Source: Pseudomonas sp. URIL14HWK12:I12 (GTDB lineage Bacteria > Pseudomonadota > Gammaproteobacteria > Pseudomonadales > Pseudomonadaceae). From it: a stretch of 64,000 nucleotides of DNA. Shown here piece after piece: positions 26,587-35,917 of the stretch; position 1 is the first letter of the stretch; every line of letters begins with the position of its first letter. The position numbers and the translations under genes are program-made. The notes below the pieces were generated by a model. It was given only the letters and a program-made list of their open reading frames with translations, was not told the origin of the DNA and ran no database searches. The stretch is taken from contig NZ_QEQL01000001.1 in the NCBI RefSeq assembly GCF_003097135.1, positions 310,001 to 374,000 on the forward strand. The letters are read 5' to 3'.

Positions 26587-27378
26587 GTGATAAACGCATT
26601 CAAACGTCGCTTGCTCGCGCAGGAGGTTCAATATGGCCTCTGGCTCGGGTTGGCAGACGCCTACTGCGCCGAGCTGGCGGCTAACGCCGGGTTCGACTGG
26701 CTGCTGATCGACGGCGAGCACGCCCCCAACGACCTGCGCAGCACCCTCGGCCAGCTGCAGGCCATCGCGCCCTATGCCGCGCAGCCCATCGTTCGGCCGG
26801 TATGCGGCGATGCGGCGCTGATCAAGCAGCTACTGGACCTCGGTGCCCAGACGCTGCTGGTGCCGATGGTAGAAACGGCTGACCAGGCCAAGGCCCTGGT
26901 GCGAGCAGTAAGGTACCCCCCGGCCGGCATTCGTGGGATGGGCAGCGGGCTGGCGCGGGCCTCGCGCTGGAACAGCGTGGAGGGCTACGTGCACCAGGCC
27001 GATGAGCAGATCTGCCTGCTGGTGCAAGTGGAGAGCCTGGAGGGCCTGGCGAATTTGGAGCTGATCGCAGCGGTGGAGGGCGTCGATGGCGTGTTCATCG
27101 GGCCTGCGGATTTATCCGCGGCCATGGGCTACCGAGGCAACCCCGGGCACCCTGCCGTGGTGAGTGCGATCGACGACGCCATCGGCCAGATTGTGAAGGC
27201 AGGGAAGGCGGCAGGGGTGTTGACAGCGGACGAAGGGTTGGCCAAACGGTACAGGGCGCTTGGGGCAACGTTCGTTGCGGTAGGGGTGGATACCGCCGTG
27301 TTGATGCGCGGCCTGAAAGGGTTGATCGGGCAGTTCCGAGCCGAGGGGGAGGCGGGCGGCACTGGGGCCGGTTATTGA
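26587..27378 (+). CDS. HpcH/HpaI-family class II aldolase
   Basis: A 263-residue aldolase of the HpcH/HpaI type. His (IDGEHAPND), Arg (PIVRPVC), Glu (QVESLEG) and Asp (FIGPADLS) of the metal/pyruvate site are present, as are [24 protein letters not shown] and [21 protein letters not shown], which match E. coli HpaI. It cleaves 4-hydroxy-2-oxo acids to pyruvate and an aldehyde. Start: GTG 26587, with AAGGAG about 7 bases upstream; the frame is open 36 codons further. It completes an amidohydrolase, FAH, hydratase and aldolase series. Confidence 0.87.
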   Translation: MINAFKRRLLAQEVQYGLWLGLADAYCAELAANAGFDWLLIDGEHAPNDLRSTLGQLQAIAPYAAQPIVRPVCGDAALIKQLLDLGAQTLLVPMVETADQAKALVRAVRYPPAGIRGMGSGLARASRWNSVEGYVHQADEQICLLVQVESLEGLANLELIAAVEGVDGVFIGPADLSAAMGYRGNPGHPAVVSAIDDAIGQIVKAGKAAGVLTADEGLAKRYRALGATFVAVGVDTAVLMRGLKGLIGQFRAEGEAGGTGAGY

Positions 27379-27380
27379 AG

Positions 27381-27427
27381 GCCTGCTGCGCCCGCCCTTG
27401 ACTTTCAAGGCCACGGCCGCAGTAGGC
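27381..27427. terminator. Nested stem-loop between convergent hpaI-like and rbsD genes
   Basis: Outer arms GCCTGCTGCG (27381-27390) and CGCAGTAGGC (27418-27427) pair with one G-T wobble. An inner hairpin CCTTGA/TCAAGG lies at 27396-27410. It occupies the 55-bp gap between the two convergent operons and probably ends both. No T-run is seen. Confidence 0.6.
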
Positions 27428-27433
27428 CCGCCA

Positions 27434-27838
27434 TCAGAACGTCACCCCCGCCACCAGGGCGATATTGCTGTAGGGCTGGCACTCCCCCGTGCGCACCTGC
27501 ACCCGGGCCTCCTTGCACAGCGCCTTGAGCGCCACGTGGCTCACCCGCGTGCGCTCACCGAGCACGCCTGCGCTGTGCAGCGCCTCAAGGGTGGCGAGGC
27601 CGGGCGGGGCCGCGATAAAAGTTTCTTCGGCAACCACATGGCTTTCGACCTGCATCTCTGCCAACACCACCTGCACGGTCGTGGCGAAATCCGGTACGCC
27701 AGGGGTCAGGGCCAGGTCGATGCAGGGTGTGCCGGGCGGTACCGGCATACCGGCGTCACCGATCACCAGCACGTCACCGTGGCCAAGGCGGGCGATAGCG
27801 GCGGACAGCGCCGCGTTCAACAGCGGGGTCTTTTTCAT
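27434..27838 (-). CDS. rbsD: D-ribose pyranase
   Basis: A 134-residue RbsD. The sequence begins [20 protein letters not shown], then has [22 protein letters not shown] and the C-terminal [16 protein letters not shown], all characteristic. It interconverts pyranose and furanose forms of D-ribose so that ribokinase can act. It is the last gene of the ribose operon and its ATG overlaps the rbsK stop by 4 bp. Confidence 0.93.
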   Translation of the reverse strand: MKKTPLLNAALSAAIARLGHGDVLVIGDAGMPVPPGTPCIDLALTPGVPDFATTVQVVLAEMQVESHVVAEETFIAAPPGLATLEALHSAGVLGERTRVSHVALKALCKEARVQVRTGECQPYSNIALVAGVTF

Positions 27839-28746
27839 TCGGGCAGCTCGTGGCGGTAGGGAATCGAAGGTTGCGCGCCTGCGCGGGTGACTGCCAGGCC
27901 TGCGGCCCGTTGGCCGAGGCCGATCGCCTGCGCCAACGGGCGGCCTTCGGCCAGGCCGACGGCGAAGCCGCCGAGGAAGGTGTCGCCGGCGGCGGTAGTA
28001 TCGACGGCGCGAGTGGGCTTGGCAGGGTAATGCTCATAGCCTTCGGGCCCGGCATAGAGCACCCCTTGTTCGCCCAGGGTGATCAGCACGCGCGCCACGC
28101 CCAGGCCGCGCAGGTGCTCTGCAGCGTGCCGGGCGCTGGCCGGGCAGTGCACGGGCAAGCCGGTGAGCAGGCTGGCTTCGGATTCGTTAGGCACCAGGTA
28201 ATCGACCAGCCCGTACCAGTGGCTGGGCAGCGGGCCGGTGGCCGGGGCAGGGTTGAGGATCAGCGCAGCGCCTTGGTCGCGGGTGCGCTGCAGCGTTGCC
28301 TCCACCGTGGCCATAGGCACCTCGAGCTGGGTGATGACCACCTTGGCCTCGGCCAGCAGGGCGGCGTGCTCGGCCAACTGTGCCGGGCGCAGTTCGGCAT
28401 TGCTGCCGGCGACGATCACGATGGTGTTGCGGCCTTGGTCGTCCACCAGGATGGAGGCGATACCGGTCGGCACGCCTTCGGCGGTGGCCACTGCCGTGCA
28501 ATCGATGCCCTCGGCCAGCAGGCCGCTGCGCAGTGCATCGCCATAGGCGTCGCTGCCCAGGCACCCGACCATCGCCACCTGCGCGCCGAGCCGCGCGGCG
28601 GCCACCGCCTGGTTGGCCCCCTTGCCGCCGGCGGCCGTGGTGAAACCGTGGCCGGCGAGGGTTTCACCGGCGGCTGGCAAGCGCGGGGTCTGCACCACCA
28701 GGTCCATGTTCAAGCTGCCCACTACCACAACGCTTGCGCCCATCAT
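27835..28746 (-). CDS. rbsK: Ribokinase
   Basis: A 303-residue PfkB-family kinase. Visible are [37 protein letters not shown], the ATP site and the catalytic Asp in [14 protein letters not shown]. It phosphorylates D-ribose to ribose 5-phosphate. Two adjacent ATG codons (28746 and 28743) both follow AAGGTGAGCA; either may be used, and both overlap or adjoin the rbsR stop. Confidence 0.93.
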   Translation of the reverse strand: MMGASVVVVGSLNMDLVVQTPRLPAAGETLAGHGFTTAAGGKGANQAVAAARLGAQVAMVGCLGSDAYGDALRSGLLAEGIDCTAVATAEGVPTGIASILVDDQGRNTIVIVAGSNAELRPAQLAEHAALLAEAKVVITQLEVPMATVEATLQRTRDQGAALILNPAPATGPLPSHWYGLVDYLVPNESEASLLTGLPVHCPASARHAAEHLRGLGVARVLITLGEQGVLYAGPEGYEHYPAKPTRAVDTTAAGDTFLGGFAVGLAEGRPLAQAIGLGQRAAGLAVTRAGAQPSIPYRHELPE

Positions 28747-29792
28747 TGCTCACCTTCAACAACATGCCTTGCGGCTGTATGGGGCTCAGCACCGTTGGAA
28801 AACGCTGGCCCGCTGGTTTCCCGCTGTACCACCTGGGGTGGCAGCGACTGGTGCCCGACACTGAGCTCGGGGTTACGAATACGCGCCAATAGCCGCGCAG
28901 CGGCGCGCTCGCCCAGTTGGCCGATCGCCTGGCCGACCGTTGTGAGTGCCGGGTAGAGGTAACGGCTGACCTCGATGTCGTCGAACCCCACCACCGACAA
29001 TTGCGCCGGCACACGCAGCCCTTGCTCGGCCGCCGCGCGCAGCACGCCGATGGCCAACATGTCGTTACCGGCGAAAATCGCCGAGGGCGGCTGCGGGGCC
29101 GCCAGCAGGCTGTGCGCGGCGGCATGCCCTGCGGGCGCGGTGAAGGCGCAGGCCACCACCGGCAGCGCCGGCACCTGCGCCTCGACCAGTGCGCGCTGGT
29201 AGCCTGCGGCGCGCAAGCGGGCCGCCTCGGTGGTAGCCGGCCCGGCGATGCAGGCAATCCGTTGGTGGCCGAGTGCCAATAGGTGCCGGGTAGCCAGATA
29301 GCCGCCTTGTTCGTGGTCGACCTGCACACGGTCGGCCAGCACCCCTTCCAGAGGGCGGTCGACCAGCACCAGGGGCACCTTGAGCGGCGCCAGTGCCTGG
29401 GCAAGGCGCGGGTCGCTGTCCACCGTGGCCACGATCAACCCGTCGATGCGCCGTTCCAGCAGCACGCGCAGGTAGCGCAGCTGCTTGTCGATGTCGTCAT
29501 CGGAGTTGCAGAGGATCAGGCTGTAGCCGTTTTGCTCGGCGTGATCTTCCACCCCGCGGGCCAGCTCGGCGAAGTAGGGGTTGCTGACGTTGGGCAAGAG
29601 CATGCCCAGGGTGCCGGTGGCCTGCGCCCGCAACGAACGCGCCACGCCGCTGGGCACGTAGCCCAGCTCGGCGATGGCGGCTTCGACCTTGCTGCGCACT
29701 GCATCGCTGACCGGCCGCGTGCCGTTCACCACGTGTGACACCGTGGTGTAGGAGATGCCTGCGCGCGCGGCGACGTCCTTGATGGTGGCCAC
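28743..29792 (-). CDS. rbsR: LacI-family ribose operon repressor
   Basis: A 349-residue LacI/GalR regulator. The HTH is ATIKDVAARAGISYTTVSHVVNGTRPVS, the hinge ELGYVPSGVARSL follows, and a ribose-binding-protein-like effector domain fills the rest (LLPNVSNPYFAELARGVEDHA). The start is a GTG at 29792, 5 bp after the rbsC stop with AAAGGG before it; the open frame continues upstream through rbsC out of frame and is not real. Ribose is expected to release it from the palindrome at 33315-33330, upstream of rbsB. Placing the repressor inside the operon gives autoregulation. Confidence 0.9.
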   Translation of the reverse strand: MATIKDVAARAGISYTTVSHVVNGTRPVSDAVRSKVEAAIAELGYVPSGVARSLRAQATGTLGMLLPNVSNPYFAELARGVEDHAEQNGYSLILCNSDDDIDKQLRYLRVLLERRIDGLIVATVDSDPRLAQALAPLKVPLVLVDRPLEGVLADRVQVDHEQGGYLATRHLLALGHQRIACIAGPATTEAARLRAAGYQRALVEAQVPALPVVACAFTAPAGHAAAHSLLAAPQPPSAIFAGNDMLAIGVLRAAAEQGLRVPAQLSVVGFDDIEVSRYLYPALTTVGQAIGQLGERAAARLLARIRNPELSVGHQSLPPQVVQRETSGPAFSNGAEPHTAARHVVEGEQ

Positions 29793-29797
29793 TGTGC

Positions 29798-30778
29798 TTA
29801 CCCTTTGCGCTTGGCGCGGTAGCTGCGGTAGGTGTCGAGCACCACGGCTACCACGATCACCGCCCCGGTGATGATGCGCTTGGTCGGCTCCGAGGCGCCG
29901 ACCTGGGCGAGCCCGGCTGCCAGCACCGAAATGATCAGCACGCCGAAGAACGTGCTGATGACCGAACCGCGCCCACCCATCAGGCTGGTGCCACCGATCA
30001 CCACCGCGGCGATCACCTGCAGCTCCATGCCGGCGCCGGCATTCGGGTCGGCGGCTTCGAGCCGAGAGATCTGGAACAGTGCCGCCAGGCCCGCCAGCGC
30101 GCCCATCAACGCGAACACCATCACCTTGTAGGGTTTGGGGTTGATCCCGGCCAGGCGCACCGCTTCTTCGTTGGTGCCGATCGCCACCAGGTAGCGCCCG
30201 AATACGGTACGGGTCAGCAGCAGGTGCGCGAGCACGATCACCGCCAGGGCGATGACGAACGAAGGCGAGACACCGGCCGCCCAAGGCGTGGACAGCCAAG
30301 CGTAGGCGTCACCAATGTAAGCGGTACGCGAATCGGTAAGCTGGTAGGCCAGGCCTCGGGCCATTTCCAGCACGCCCAGCGACACGATGAACGAAGGGAT
30401 GCCCCAGGCAACCGTGATTGTGCCGGTGACCGTACCGGCCAGAGCGGCGCACGCCATGCCCAGCAACGCGGCGGGCACAATGCCCCAGCCCAGCCCCAGG
30501 GTCGCCACGCTCACCACGGCGGCAGCCAGCGCGAGCACCGAGCCTACCGACAGGTCGATGCCGCCGATGATCAACACGAGCGTCATGCCGACAGCCAGCA
30601 CCATCAGGTCAGGGATCTGGTTGGCCAGCGTGGTAAAGGTGGCATAGGACAGGAAGTGGCTGCTCAGCGAGGCGAACAGCACCACCATCGCAAGCAAGGC
30701 GCCGGCCAGGCCCACATAGGTGCCCAGGCCTTGGCGGGTGCCACTGCGGGTGGCGGGTGAAACGATCGGGGTACTCAT
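29798..30778 (-). CDS. rbsC: Ribose ABC transporter permease
   Basis: A 326-residue permease. The segments NQIPDLMVLAVGMTLVLIIGGIDLSVGSV and NEEAVRLAGINPKPYKVMVFALMG are those of RbsC, with many hydrophobic helices. It is the channel of the ribose importer with RbsA and RbsB. Its ATG overlaps the rbsA stop by 4 bp. Confidence 0.92.
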   Translation of the reverse strand: MSTPIVSPATRSGTRQGLGTYVGLAGALLAMVVLFASLSSHFLSYATFTTLANQIPDLMVLAVGMTLVLIIGGIDLSVGSVLALAAAVVSVATLGLGWGIVPAALLGMACAALAGTVTGTITVAWGIPSFIVSLGVLEMARGLAYQLTDSRTAYIGDAYAWLSTPWAAGVSPSFVIALAVIVLAHLLLTRTVFGRYLVAIGTNEEAVRLAGINPKPYKVMVFALMGALAGLAALFQISRLEAADPNAGAGMELQVIAAVVIGGTSLMGGRGSVISTFFGVLIISVLAAGLAQVGASEPTKRIITGAVIVVAVVLDTYRSYRAKRKG

Positions 30779-32325
30779 TGGGGCAGTTCCTGTAGGGGCG
30801 GGGTGGCCTCGCCGAGCAAGGCTTCACGGGCGCGGTAGCCGGCAAAGGCGGCAGCCAGTAGGCTGTCCTGGCTCCAGCTGTCGCGGCTGAAGGTATCGAC
30901 CAGCCGGCCGGCCGACATCACGCCGATGCGATCGCAGATCAGCATCAGCTCGCGCAGGTCACTGGACACCACTACCAAGGCCTTGCCTTGGCGCGCCAGT
31001 TCGCCGAGCAAGGCGTAGATTTCGAATTTGGCACCGACGTCGATGCCGCGCGTGGGTTCGTCGAACAGCAGCACGGTGCAGTCGCGTTCCAGCCAGCGAC
31101 CGATCACCACCTTTTGCTGGTTACCGCCAGACAGCTCGTCTACCCGCTGCTGCGGCCCTTGGCAACGGATGCGCATGGCGGCGATCTGGCGCTGCGCCAG
31201 GCCGTCTTCGGCGGCTGCGTGCATCACGCCGTGGCGCGACACCCGGGGCATGTTGCCCAAGGCCAGGTTGGCGCCGATCGACTGGCTCAGCAGTAGCCCT
31301 TCGCCCTTGCGGTCTTCAGTGATCAGCGCAATACCCTGGCGAACCGCCTCTGCCGGGGAACCGATCACCACCGGCACGGCGGGGTCGCCCAGCAGCACCT
31401 GGCCGCTGTCGGCGCGGTCGGCCCCGTAGATCAGGCGCAGCAACTCAGTGCGACCGGCACCGATCAGCCCGGAAATGCCGAATATCTCGCCGGCGCGGAC
31501 GCTGAACGACACGTCGTCGACCTTGCCGCGCCGGCTGAGGTTGCGCACCTGCAGCCGTGGTGCGCCCAGCGGGCGGGCCCCCAGGTCGATGGCGTCACCG
31601 ACTTCGCGGCCCACCATCAGGGTGACCAGTTCGTCACTGCTGTAGCGGCCGATGGGCTCTATCGCTACCAGGCAGCCGTCGCGCAGCACCGCCACGCGCT
31701 GGGCGACCCGCGCCAGCTCTTCGAGGCGGTGGGAGATGTACACGATGGCCACGCCCCGCGCGCGCAGGCGCTCGATCTGCTCGAACAGCAGCTCCACTTC
31801 CCGGTGGGTGAGCATGGCGGTGGGTTCGTCGAGCACCAGCACGCGGCAGTCGCCGATCAGGTTACGGGCGATTTCAACCATCTGCTGATGGCCAACGCCC
31901 AGGGCCGCCACGGGGGTGTCCGGGTCTACGGCCTCCAGCCCGACCTGCGCCATGGCCTGGCGAGCCAGGTTGCGCAGCCGGCCCCGGGAGATCCAGCCGG
32001 CGCGGTGGGGCAGGCGGTCGAGGAAGAGGTTTTCCGCCACGCTCAGGGTGGGCAGTAGGTTGAGCTCCTGCAGCACCATGCGCACCCCCAGCTGCTCGGC
32101 CCTGCGCCGGTTGGCAGGGGCATAGGGCTCGCCCAGCAGCTCAAGGCTGCCGGTGGTGGGTTGCTCCAGGCCGCAGAAAATCTTCGACAAGGTGCTTTTG
32201 CCTGCGCCGTTTTCGCCGGTCAGGGCCAGCACCTCGCCGGGGTGCAGCTCAAGGTCCACACCGCCCAGCACGGGCTGGGCGTAGGTTTTGCCGATCCCGC
32301 GGGCGGTCAGTACCGCGCCGCTCAT
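30775..32325 (-). CDS. rbsA: Ribose ABC transporter ATP-binding protein
   Basis: A 516-residue double ATPase. The first half has Walker A GENGAGKST and the second a signature ELSGGNQQKVVIGRWL followed by Walker B LLFDEPTRGIDVGAK. The second nucleotide site has the altered Walker A GLIGAGRTELLRL normal for sugar ATPases. It energises ribose uptake with RbsC and RbsB. The ATG overlaps the rbsB stop by 4 bp. Confidence 0.92.
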   Translation of the reverse strand: MSGAVLTARGIGKTYAQPVLGGVDLELHPGEVLALTGENGAGKSTLSKIFCGLEQPTTGSLELLGEPYAPANRRRAEQLGVRMVLQELNLLPTLSVAENLFLDRLPHRAGWISRGRLRNLARQAMAQVGLEAVDPDTPVAALGVGHQQMVEIARNLIGDCRVLVLDEPTAMLTHREVELLFEQIERLRARGVAIVYISHRLEELARVAQRVAVLRDGCLVAIEPIGRYSSDELVTLMVGREVGDAIDLGARPLGAPRLQVRNLSRRGKVDDVSFSVRAGEIFGISGLIGAGRTELLRLIYGADRADSGQVLLGDPAVPVVIGSPAEAVRQGIALITEDRKGEGLLLSQSIGANLALGNMPRVSRHGVMHAAAEDGLAQRQIAAMRIRCQGPQQRVDELSGGNQQKVVIGRWLERDCTVLLFDEPTRGIDVGAKFEIYALLGELARQGKALVVVSSDLRELMLICDRIGVMSAGRLVDTFSRDSWSQDSLLAAAFAGYRAREALLGEATPPLQELPQ

Positions 32326-33281
32326 GGCTGGGTCACGAGTTCAACGGGGGTTTCGATCACGCCGTCTTTGGCATCGACCGGCTCACCCTTGATCAGCTTG
32401 AGGGCCGCTTCGATACCGAACACCGCTTGTTTGGCGGCGTATTGGTCTGCCGTGGCCAGCACGCGGCCGTCCTTTAGCATCGGTTTGATGGCATTGATGT
32501 TGTCGTAGCCCACCACCTTGACCTGGCCTTGCTTGCCTGCAGCGCGCACTGCCGACACCGCACCCAGCGCCATGCTGTCGTTGCCCGCCAGCAGGGCTTT
32601 GAGGTCGGGGTATTCGTTGAGCATGGCCGCTGCCACGGCATTGCCTTTGTCGATTTCCCAGTTGCCCGACTGCACCCCGACGATCTTCATCCCGGCCTGA
32701 TCCATCGCCGCCTTGAAACCAGCAGTACGTTGCTGGGCGTTGGTGGTGGTCGATACCCCTTCGATGATGCCGACCTGGTCGCCGGCTTTGAGCGACGTCT
32801 TGGCCAGGTAGTCACCCACCAGCTGGGCGCCTTTACGGTTGTCCGGGCCTACGAAGGGGATGTCCAGGCCTTTGCTGCGCACCACCGCAGGGTCGAGCCG
32901 GTTATCGATGTTCACGACCTTGATGCCCGCGTCGGCAGCCTTTTTAAGTACCGGCACCAGTGCTTTGGAATCGGCCGGTGCGATCACCAGCGCGTTCACC
33001 TGTTCGACGATCATCTGCTCGACGATACGGATCTGCGCCGAGGTGTCGGTTTCATCCTTGATGCCGTTGGCGATCAGGCTGAAATCGCCTGGGTGCGCCG
33101 CCTGGTAATCCTTGGCGCCGTTTTCCATGGTGCGGAAAAATTCATTGGCCAGCGATTTCATGACCAAGGCGACCTTGGGTTTTTCGGGCTCGGCGGCGTG
33201 GCTGGCGGAAAGCGGGAGCAGGGCGCTGGCTGCGCTGAAGGCAAGCGCGGTGAACAGACGGGCAGGGCGTGAACCGTACAT
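32322..33281 (-). CDS. rbsB: D-ribose-binding periplasmic protein
   Basis: A 319-residue periplasmic sugar-binding protein. The signal peptide is MYGSRPARLFTALAFSAAS and so on, ending near SHAAEP. The mature part has VALVMKSLANEFFRTMENGAKD, VNALVIAPADSKALVPVLKKAADAGIKVVNIDNRLD and TTTNAQQRTAGFKAAMDQAG, typical of RbsB. The ATG at 33281 has GGAGTC before it; an extension of 58 codons upstream is not supported. It is the first gene of the operon, downstream of the RbsR operator. Confidence 0.92.
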   Translation of the reverse strand: MYGSRPARLFTALAFSAASALLPLSASHAAEPEKPKVALVMKSLANEFFRTMENGAKDYQAAHPGDFSLIANGIKDETDTSAQIRIVEQMIVEQVNALVIAPADSKALVPVLKKAADAGIKVVNIDNRLDPAVVRSKGLDIPFVGPDNRKGAQLVGDYLAKTSLKAGDQVGIIEGVSTTTNAQQRTAGFKAAMDQAGMKIVGVQSGNWEIDKGNAVAAAMLNEYPDLKALLAGNDSMALGAVSAVRAAGKQGQVKVVGYDNINAIKPMLKDGRVLATADQYAAKQAVFGIEAALKLIKGEPVDAKDGVIETPVELVTQP

Positions 33282-33314
33282 GATGATGACTCCGGTATTG
33301 TCGTTATTTGGAGC

Positions 33315-33330
33315 CCGCAAACGTTTGCGA
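33315..33330. promoter_or_regulatory. RbsR-type palindromic operator upstream of rbsB
   Basis: The perfect palindrome CGCAAACGTTTGCG occupies 33316-33329, centred 41 bp upstream of the rbsB start. It is the classical LacI/GalR operator form with a central CG. Since rbsR is part of the operon, this is the expected autoregulatory site. Confidence 0.85.
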
Positions 33331-33424
33331 GTTGAGAAACTATGGGTCAAGGGCAGGGGGTTGTCAATTCGGGCGGGAGAGCGCGGCGCGGCTGCAGTGA
33401 CCAGTAGGCGGGGGGTGAAGAATC

Positions 33425-33453
33425 GAGCCCCGGTGGCGCAGCACCCGGGGCTC
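33425..33453 (-). terminator. Stem-loop downstream of the AtoE-like gene
   Basis: Arms GAGCCCCGG (33425-33433) and CCGGGGCTC (33445-33453) form a perfect 9-bp stem with an 11-base loop, starting 18 bases after the AtoE-like stop on the minus strand. It probably ends the Mo-enzyme operon. Its T-run is weak. Confidence 0.65.
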
Positions 33454-33470
33454 ATAGGGCGGATTTCAGC

Positions 33471-34913
33471 TCAGGGCATCTGCGGCGGCAAGTAGTCCAG
33501 GGTCATCGAGAAGAACCAGAGCATGAACAACACCAACGGCAGGTGAACGATCAGCTGTGTGAAGGTGAACCCCACGACGTCCCGCGCCTTGATCCCCAGA
33601 ACACCCAGCAGCGGGAGCATCCAGAACGGGTTGATCAGGTTAGGCAGCGCCTCGGCGGCGTTATAGACCTGCACCGTCCAGCCCAGATGCACCTGGAGCT
33701 GGTTGGCGGCCTGCATCACATAGGGGGCTTCGATAATCCACTTGCCGCCACCGGACGGGATGATGAACCCGAGGAACGCCGAATACAGGCCCATCACCAC
33801 CGCGAAATTTTCCTTGCTCGCGATCGAGACGAACGCTTCGGCGATGTGGTGGGAGAGGGTAGCGCCGTCACTGCCTGCTGCCTTGGTCATGATGAACGCT
33901 ATCGCGCCGTACAGCGGGAACTGGATCAGCACGCCGGCGATCGAGGGCACCGAGCGTGCTACCGCGCGCAAAAAGCGCTTGGGCCGCCAGCTCAACAGCA
34001 TGCCCACGAGCAGGAACAGCAAGTTGTAGGTGTTGAGATTGGAGATCGCATAGATCGGGTCTTTGCTGGTGAACTCGCCCACTGCCCAGGCCGCACCGAT
34101 CGCCACCGTCACCAGGGTCAGCAACGGGCTGTATTCCAGCCATTCGCCGGGGCGCTTCCTGGGTTCCAGGTCATCGCACGCCTCTGATAAATCGATGCCC
34201 ATGTCCTGGGCCGTTTTTGCGCGCTCCGGCGAGGGCGTGGAAGCCCAGGCAACCAGCAGCGACACAACGGTTATGACCAAGGCCATGGCGAGCGACTGCC
34301 ACAGAAAAATGGTCTGGGAGAAGGGGATCACGCCGGTGATGTCGAGAAGGGATTTGGGCAGGCTCGCGGGGTTTGCCTGGATTTGCGCCGCTGCCGAGCT
34401 CAGGCCCAAGGCCCAGGTTGCACCCAGCCCCAGGTAAGCGGCGGCACTGGCCGCGCGATAGTCCATGCGTAACGACTCCCGGCGCGCGATCGCCCTGACC
34501 AGCAGGCTGCTGAAGATCATGCTGATAGCCCAGTTGAACATTGAGCACGACATGCTCACGAACGCCACGAAAGTCACCGCCCCCCGCGCGGTAGTGGGCC
34601 ATGCAGCCAGCCGGGTAATCAGCCGGGATGCAGGCGGTGAGACGGCCACCACGTACCCGGAGATAGCGACGACGGCCATTTGCATGGTGAACGGGATCAA
34701 GCTCCAGTAACCGTCGCCGAACGCACTGGCGACAGCGCGTACGGAGGCACCGCACGCCAGTGCACCCAGCGCGACGATGATCACCGCGAGCGTGGCGAAT
34801 ACATAGGAGTCAGGAAACCAACGTTCCGACCAATTGGAAACGCTGACTGCAATTCGTTCGAACACCCCGGAACGCTGAGCGGGGACGCTGTTTTGAAGCA
34901 CGTTGCCTTGCAT
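33471..34913 (-). CDS. Short-chain fatty acid transporter, AtoE family
   Basis: A 480-residue inner-membrane carrier of the AtoE/TIGR00366 family. The sequence WFPDSYVFATLAVIIVALGAL, SMFNWAISMIFSSLLVRAIARR and GFIIPSGGGKWIIEAPYVMQAA are family hallmarks, with long hydrophobic helices throughout. AtoE carries short-chain carboxylates such as acetoacetate or butyrate. ATG 34913 has GAGGAAG upstream; the frame is open 59 codons further without similarity. It is the last gene of an operon with an OCD-like protein and a fused molybdoenzyme, so I infer it imports the carboxylate the enzyme acts on. Confidence 0.83.
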   Translation of the reverse strand: MQGNVLQNSVPAQRSGVFERIAVSVSNWSERWFPDSYVFATLAVIIVALGALACGASVRAVASAFGDGYWSLIPFTMQMAVVAISGYVVAVSPPASRLITRLAAWPTTARGAVTFVAFVSMSCSMFNWAISMIFSSLLVRAIARRESLRMDYRAASAAAYLGLGATWALGLSSAAAQIQANPASLPKSLLDITGVIPFSQTIFLWQSLAMALVITVVSLLVAWASTPSPERAKTAQDMGIDLSEACDDLEPRKRPGEWLEYSPLLTLVTVAIGAAWAVGEFTSKDPIYAISNLNTYNLLFLLVGMLLSWRPKRFLRAVARSVPSIAGVLIQFPLYGAIAFIMTKAAGSDGATLSHHIAEAFVSIASKENFAVVMGLYSAFLGFIIPSGGGKWIIEAPYVMQAANQLQVHLGWTVQVYNAAEALPNLINPFWMLPLLGVLGIKARDVVGFTFTQLIVHLPLVLFMLWFFSMTLDYLPPQMP

Positions 34914-34972
34914 GGCTGTCTTCCTCTTCTGATGGGCTGGACAGGCAGGAAAAATGAAACCTTGTGTTTTTC

Positions 34973-35905
34973 TTATGGGTGCTTCGAGTAAACGAGCTGG
35001 GCAGCGGCCAAGTCTTCGAGGGCTGTACCTACCGCTTTGAACACGGTGATGCCCTGCGCATCGGTACGGCCGGGGTGCTTGCCCTGGCACAGCGCCGCCA
35101 GGTCAGCTCTGACCTGATCTTGCCCAAACACCCCTGCGGCTATCGGGTCGAGCAGATCGCCAGCCTTCATCAGTGCTTCAGGGGTGTCGACGAACACCTG
35201 CGTGCCCTTGAAGCAATCGTCGTCAGCTTCTCTCATCTGCGGGGTGAAGCCCCCGATCAGGTCCAGATGGGTGCCTTCGCGCAGCCAGGCGCGCTTGATC
35301 AGCGGCGCAGTCGATAAGGTCGCGCAGCTCACGATGTCCGCCTGGCCGCAGGCAGCTTCCAGGCTATCGACGACATGGGCGTCGAACCCCTCGCGGGCCA
35401 GCCGCGCGCTCAAGGCATGGGCGCTTTGCAGGTTGATGTCCCAAACCATTACCCGGCCTAGCGAGCGCACGGTGGCGTAGGCCTCTGCCAACAAGCTGCC
35501 CACTCGGCCGGCACCGACCACCAGCAGGTTGCGGGCGTCGGGCCGGGCGAGCATGGCCCCGGCCAATGCTGAGGCCGCCGCTGTACGCCGGGAGGTGATC
35601 TCGTTACCGTCGATCAATGCCAACGGCGCGCCGTTGGTCGCGTCGTAGAGCATGTAGGTGGAGTGCAGCCCGGGCTGCTGGCGCTGGGCATTGCCGGGAT
35701 AAACCGATACCGTCTTGATCCCGAAGAATTCAGCGTTCCAAGCCGGCATCAACAGCAGGTTGGCACTTTCGCCTACCGCTGAAGACAAGTCGTGAATATG
35801 CCGGAAGGGCACCTGAGCCGGCCTTACGAATGCCTCATGCAAGGCCTCGATAAGGGGCCCGAACGCCAAGGCGGAGCGGGTGTGTTGAGCATCGAAAATC
35901 TGCAT
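34973..35905 (-). CDS. Ornithine cyclodeaminase / mu-crystallin family protein
   Basis: A 310-residue Rossmann-fold protein. Visible are FFGIKTVSVYPGN, LIDGNEITSRRTAAASALA, the NAD(P)-binding LLVVGAGRVGSLLAEAY and GTHLDLIGGFTPQMREADDD. Family members include ornithine cyclodeaminase, alanine dehydrogenase and ketimine reductase, all acting on amino or imino acids. I chose ATG 35905, which has GGAG 7 bases upstream, over ATG 35911 whose site would be too close. It sits 12 bp after the fused molybdoenzyme and 59 bp before the AtoE-like carrier. A ketimine or imino-acid reduction is possible; substrate unknown. Confidence 0.8.
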   Translation of the reverse strand: MQIFDAQHTRSALAFGPLIEALHEAFVRPAQVPFRHIHDLSSAVGESANLLLMPAWNAEFFGIKTVSVYPGNAQRQQPGLHSTYMLYDATNGAPLALIDGNEITSRRTAAASALAGAMLARPDARNLLVVGAGRVGSLLAEAYATVRSLGRVMVWDINLQSAHALSARLAREGFDAHVVDSLEAACGQADIVSCATLSTAPLIKRAWLREGTHLDLIGGFTPQMREADDDCFKGTQVFVDTPEALMKAGDLLDPIAAGVFGQDQVRADLAALCQGKHPGRTDAQGITVFKAVGTALEDLAAAQLVYSKHP

Positions 35906-35917
35906 CGGCATTCTCCA

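Noticed and set aside
27850..28956. A 368-residue open frame on the plus strand opposite rbsK and rbsR
   Set aside because: It covers the ribokinase and repressor on the other strand and shows no domain.
29793..30299. Upstream open-frame extension of rbsR into rbsC
   Set aside because: The extension overlaps rbsC in another frame; the HTH starts at the GTG at 29792, which has a suitable RBS.
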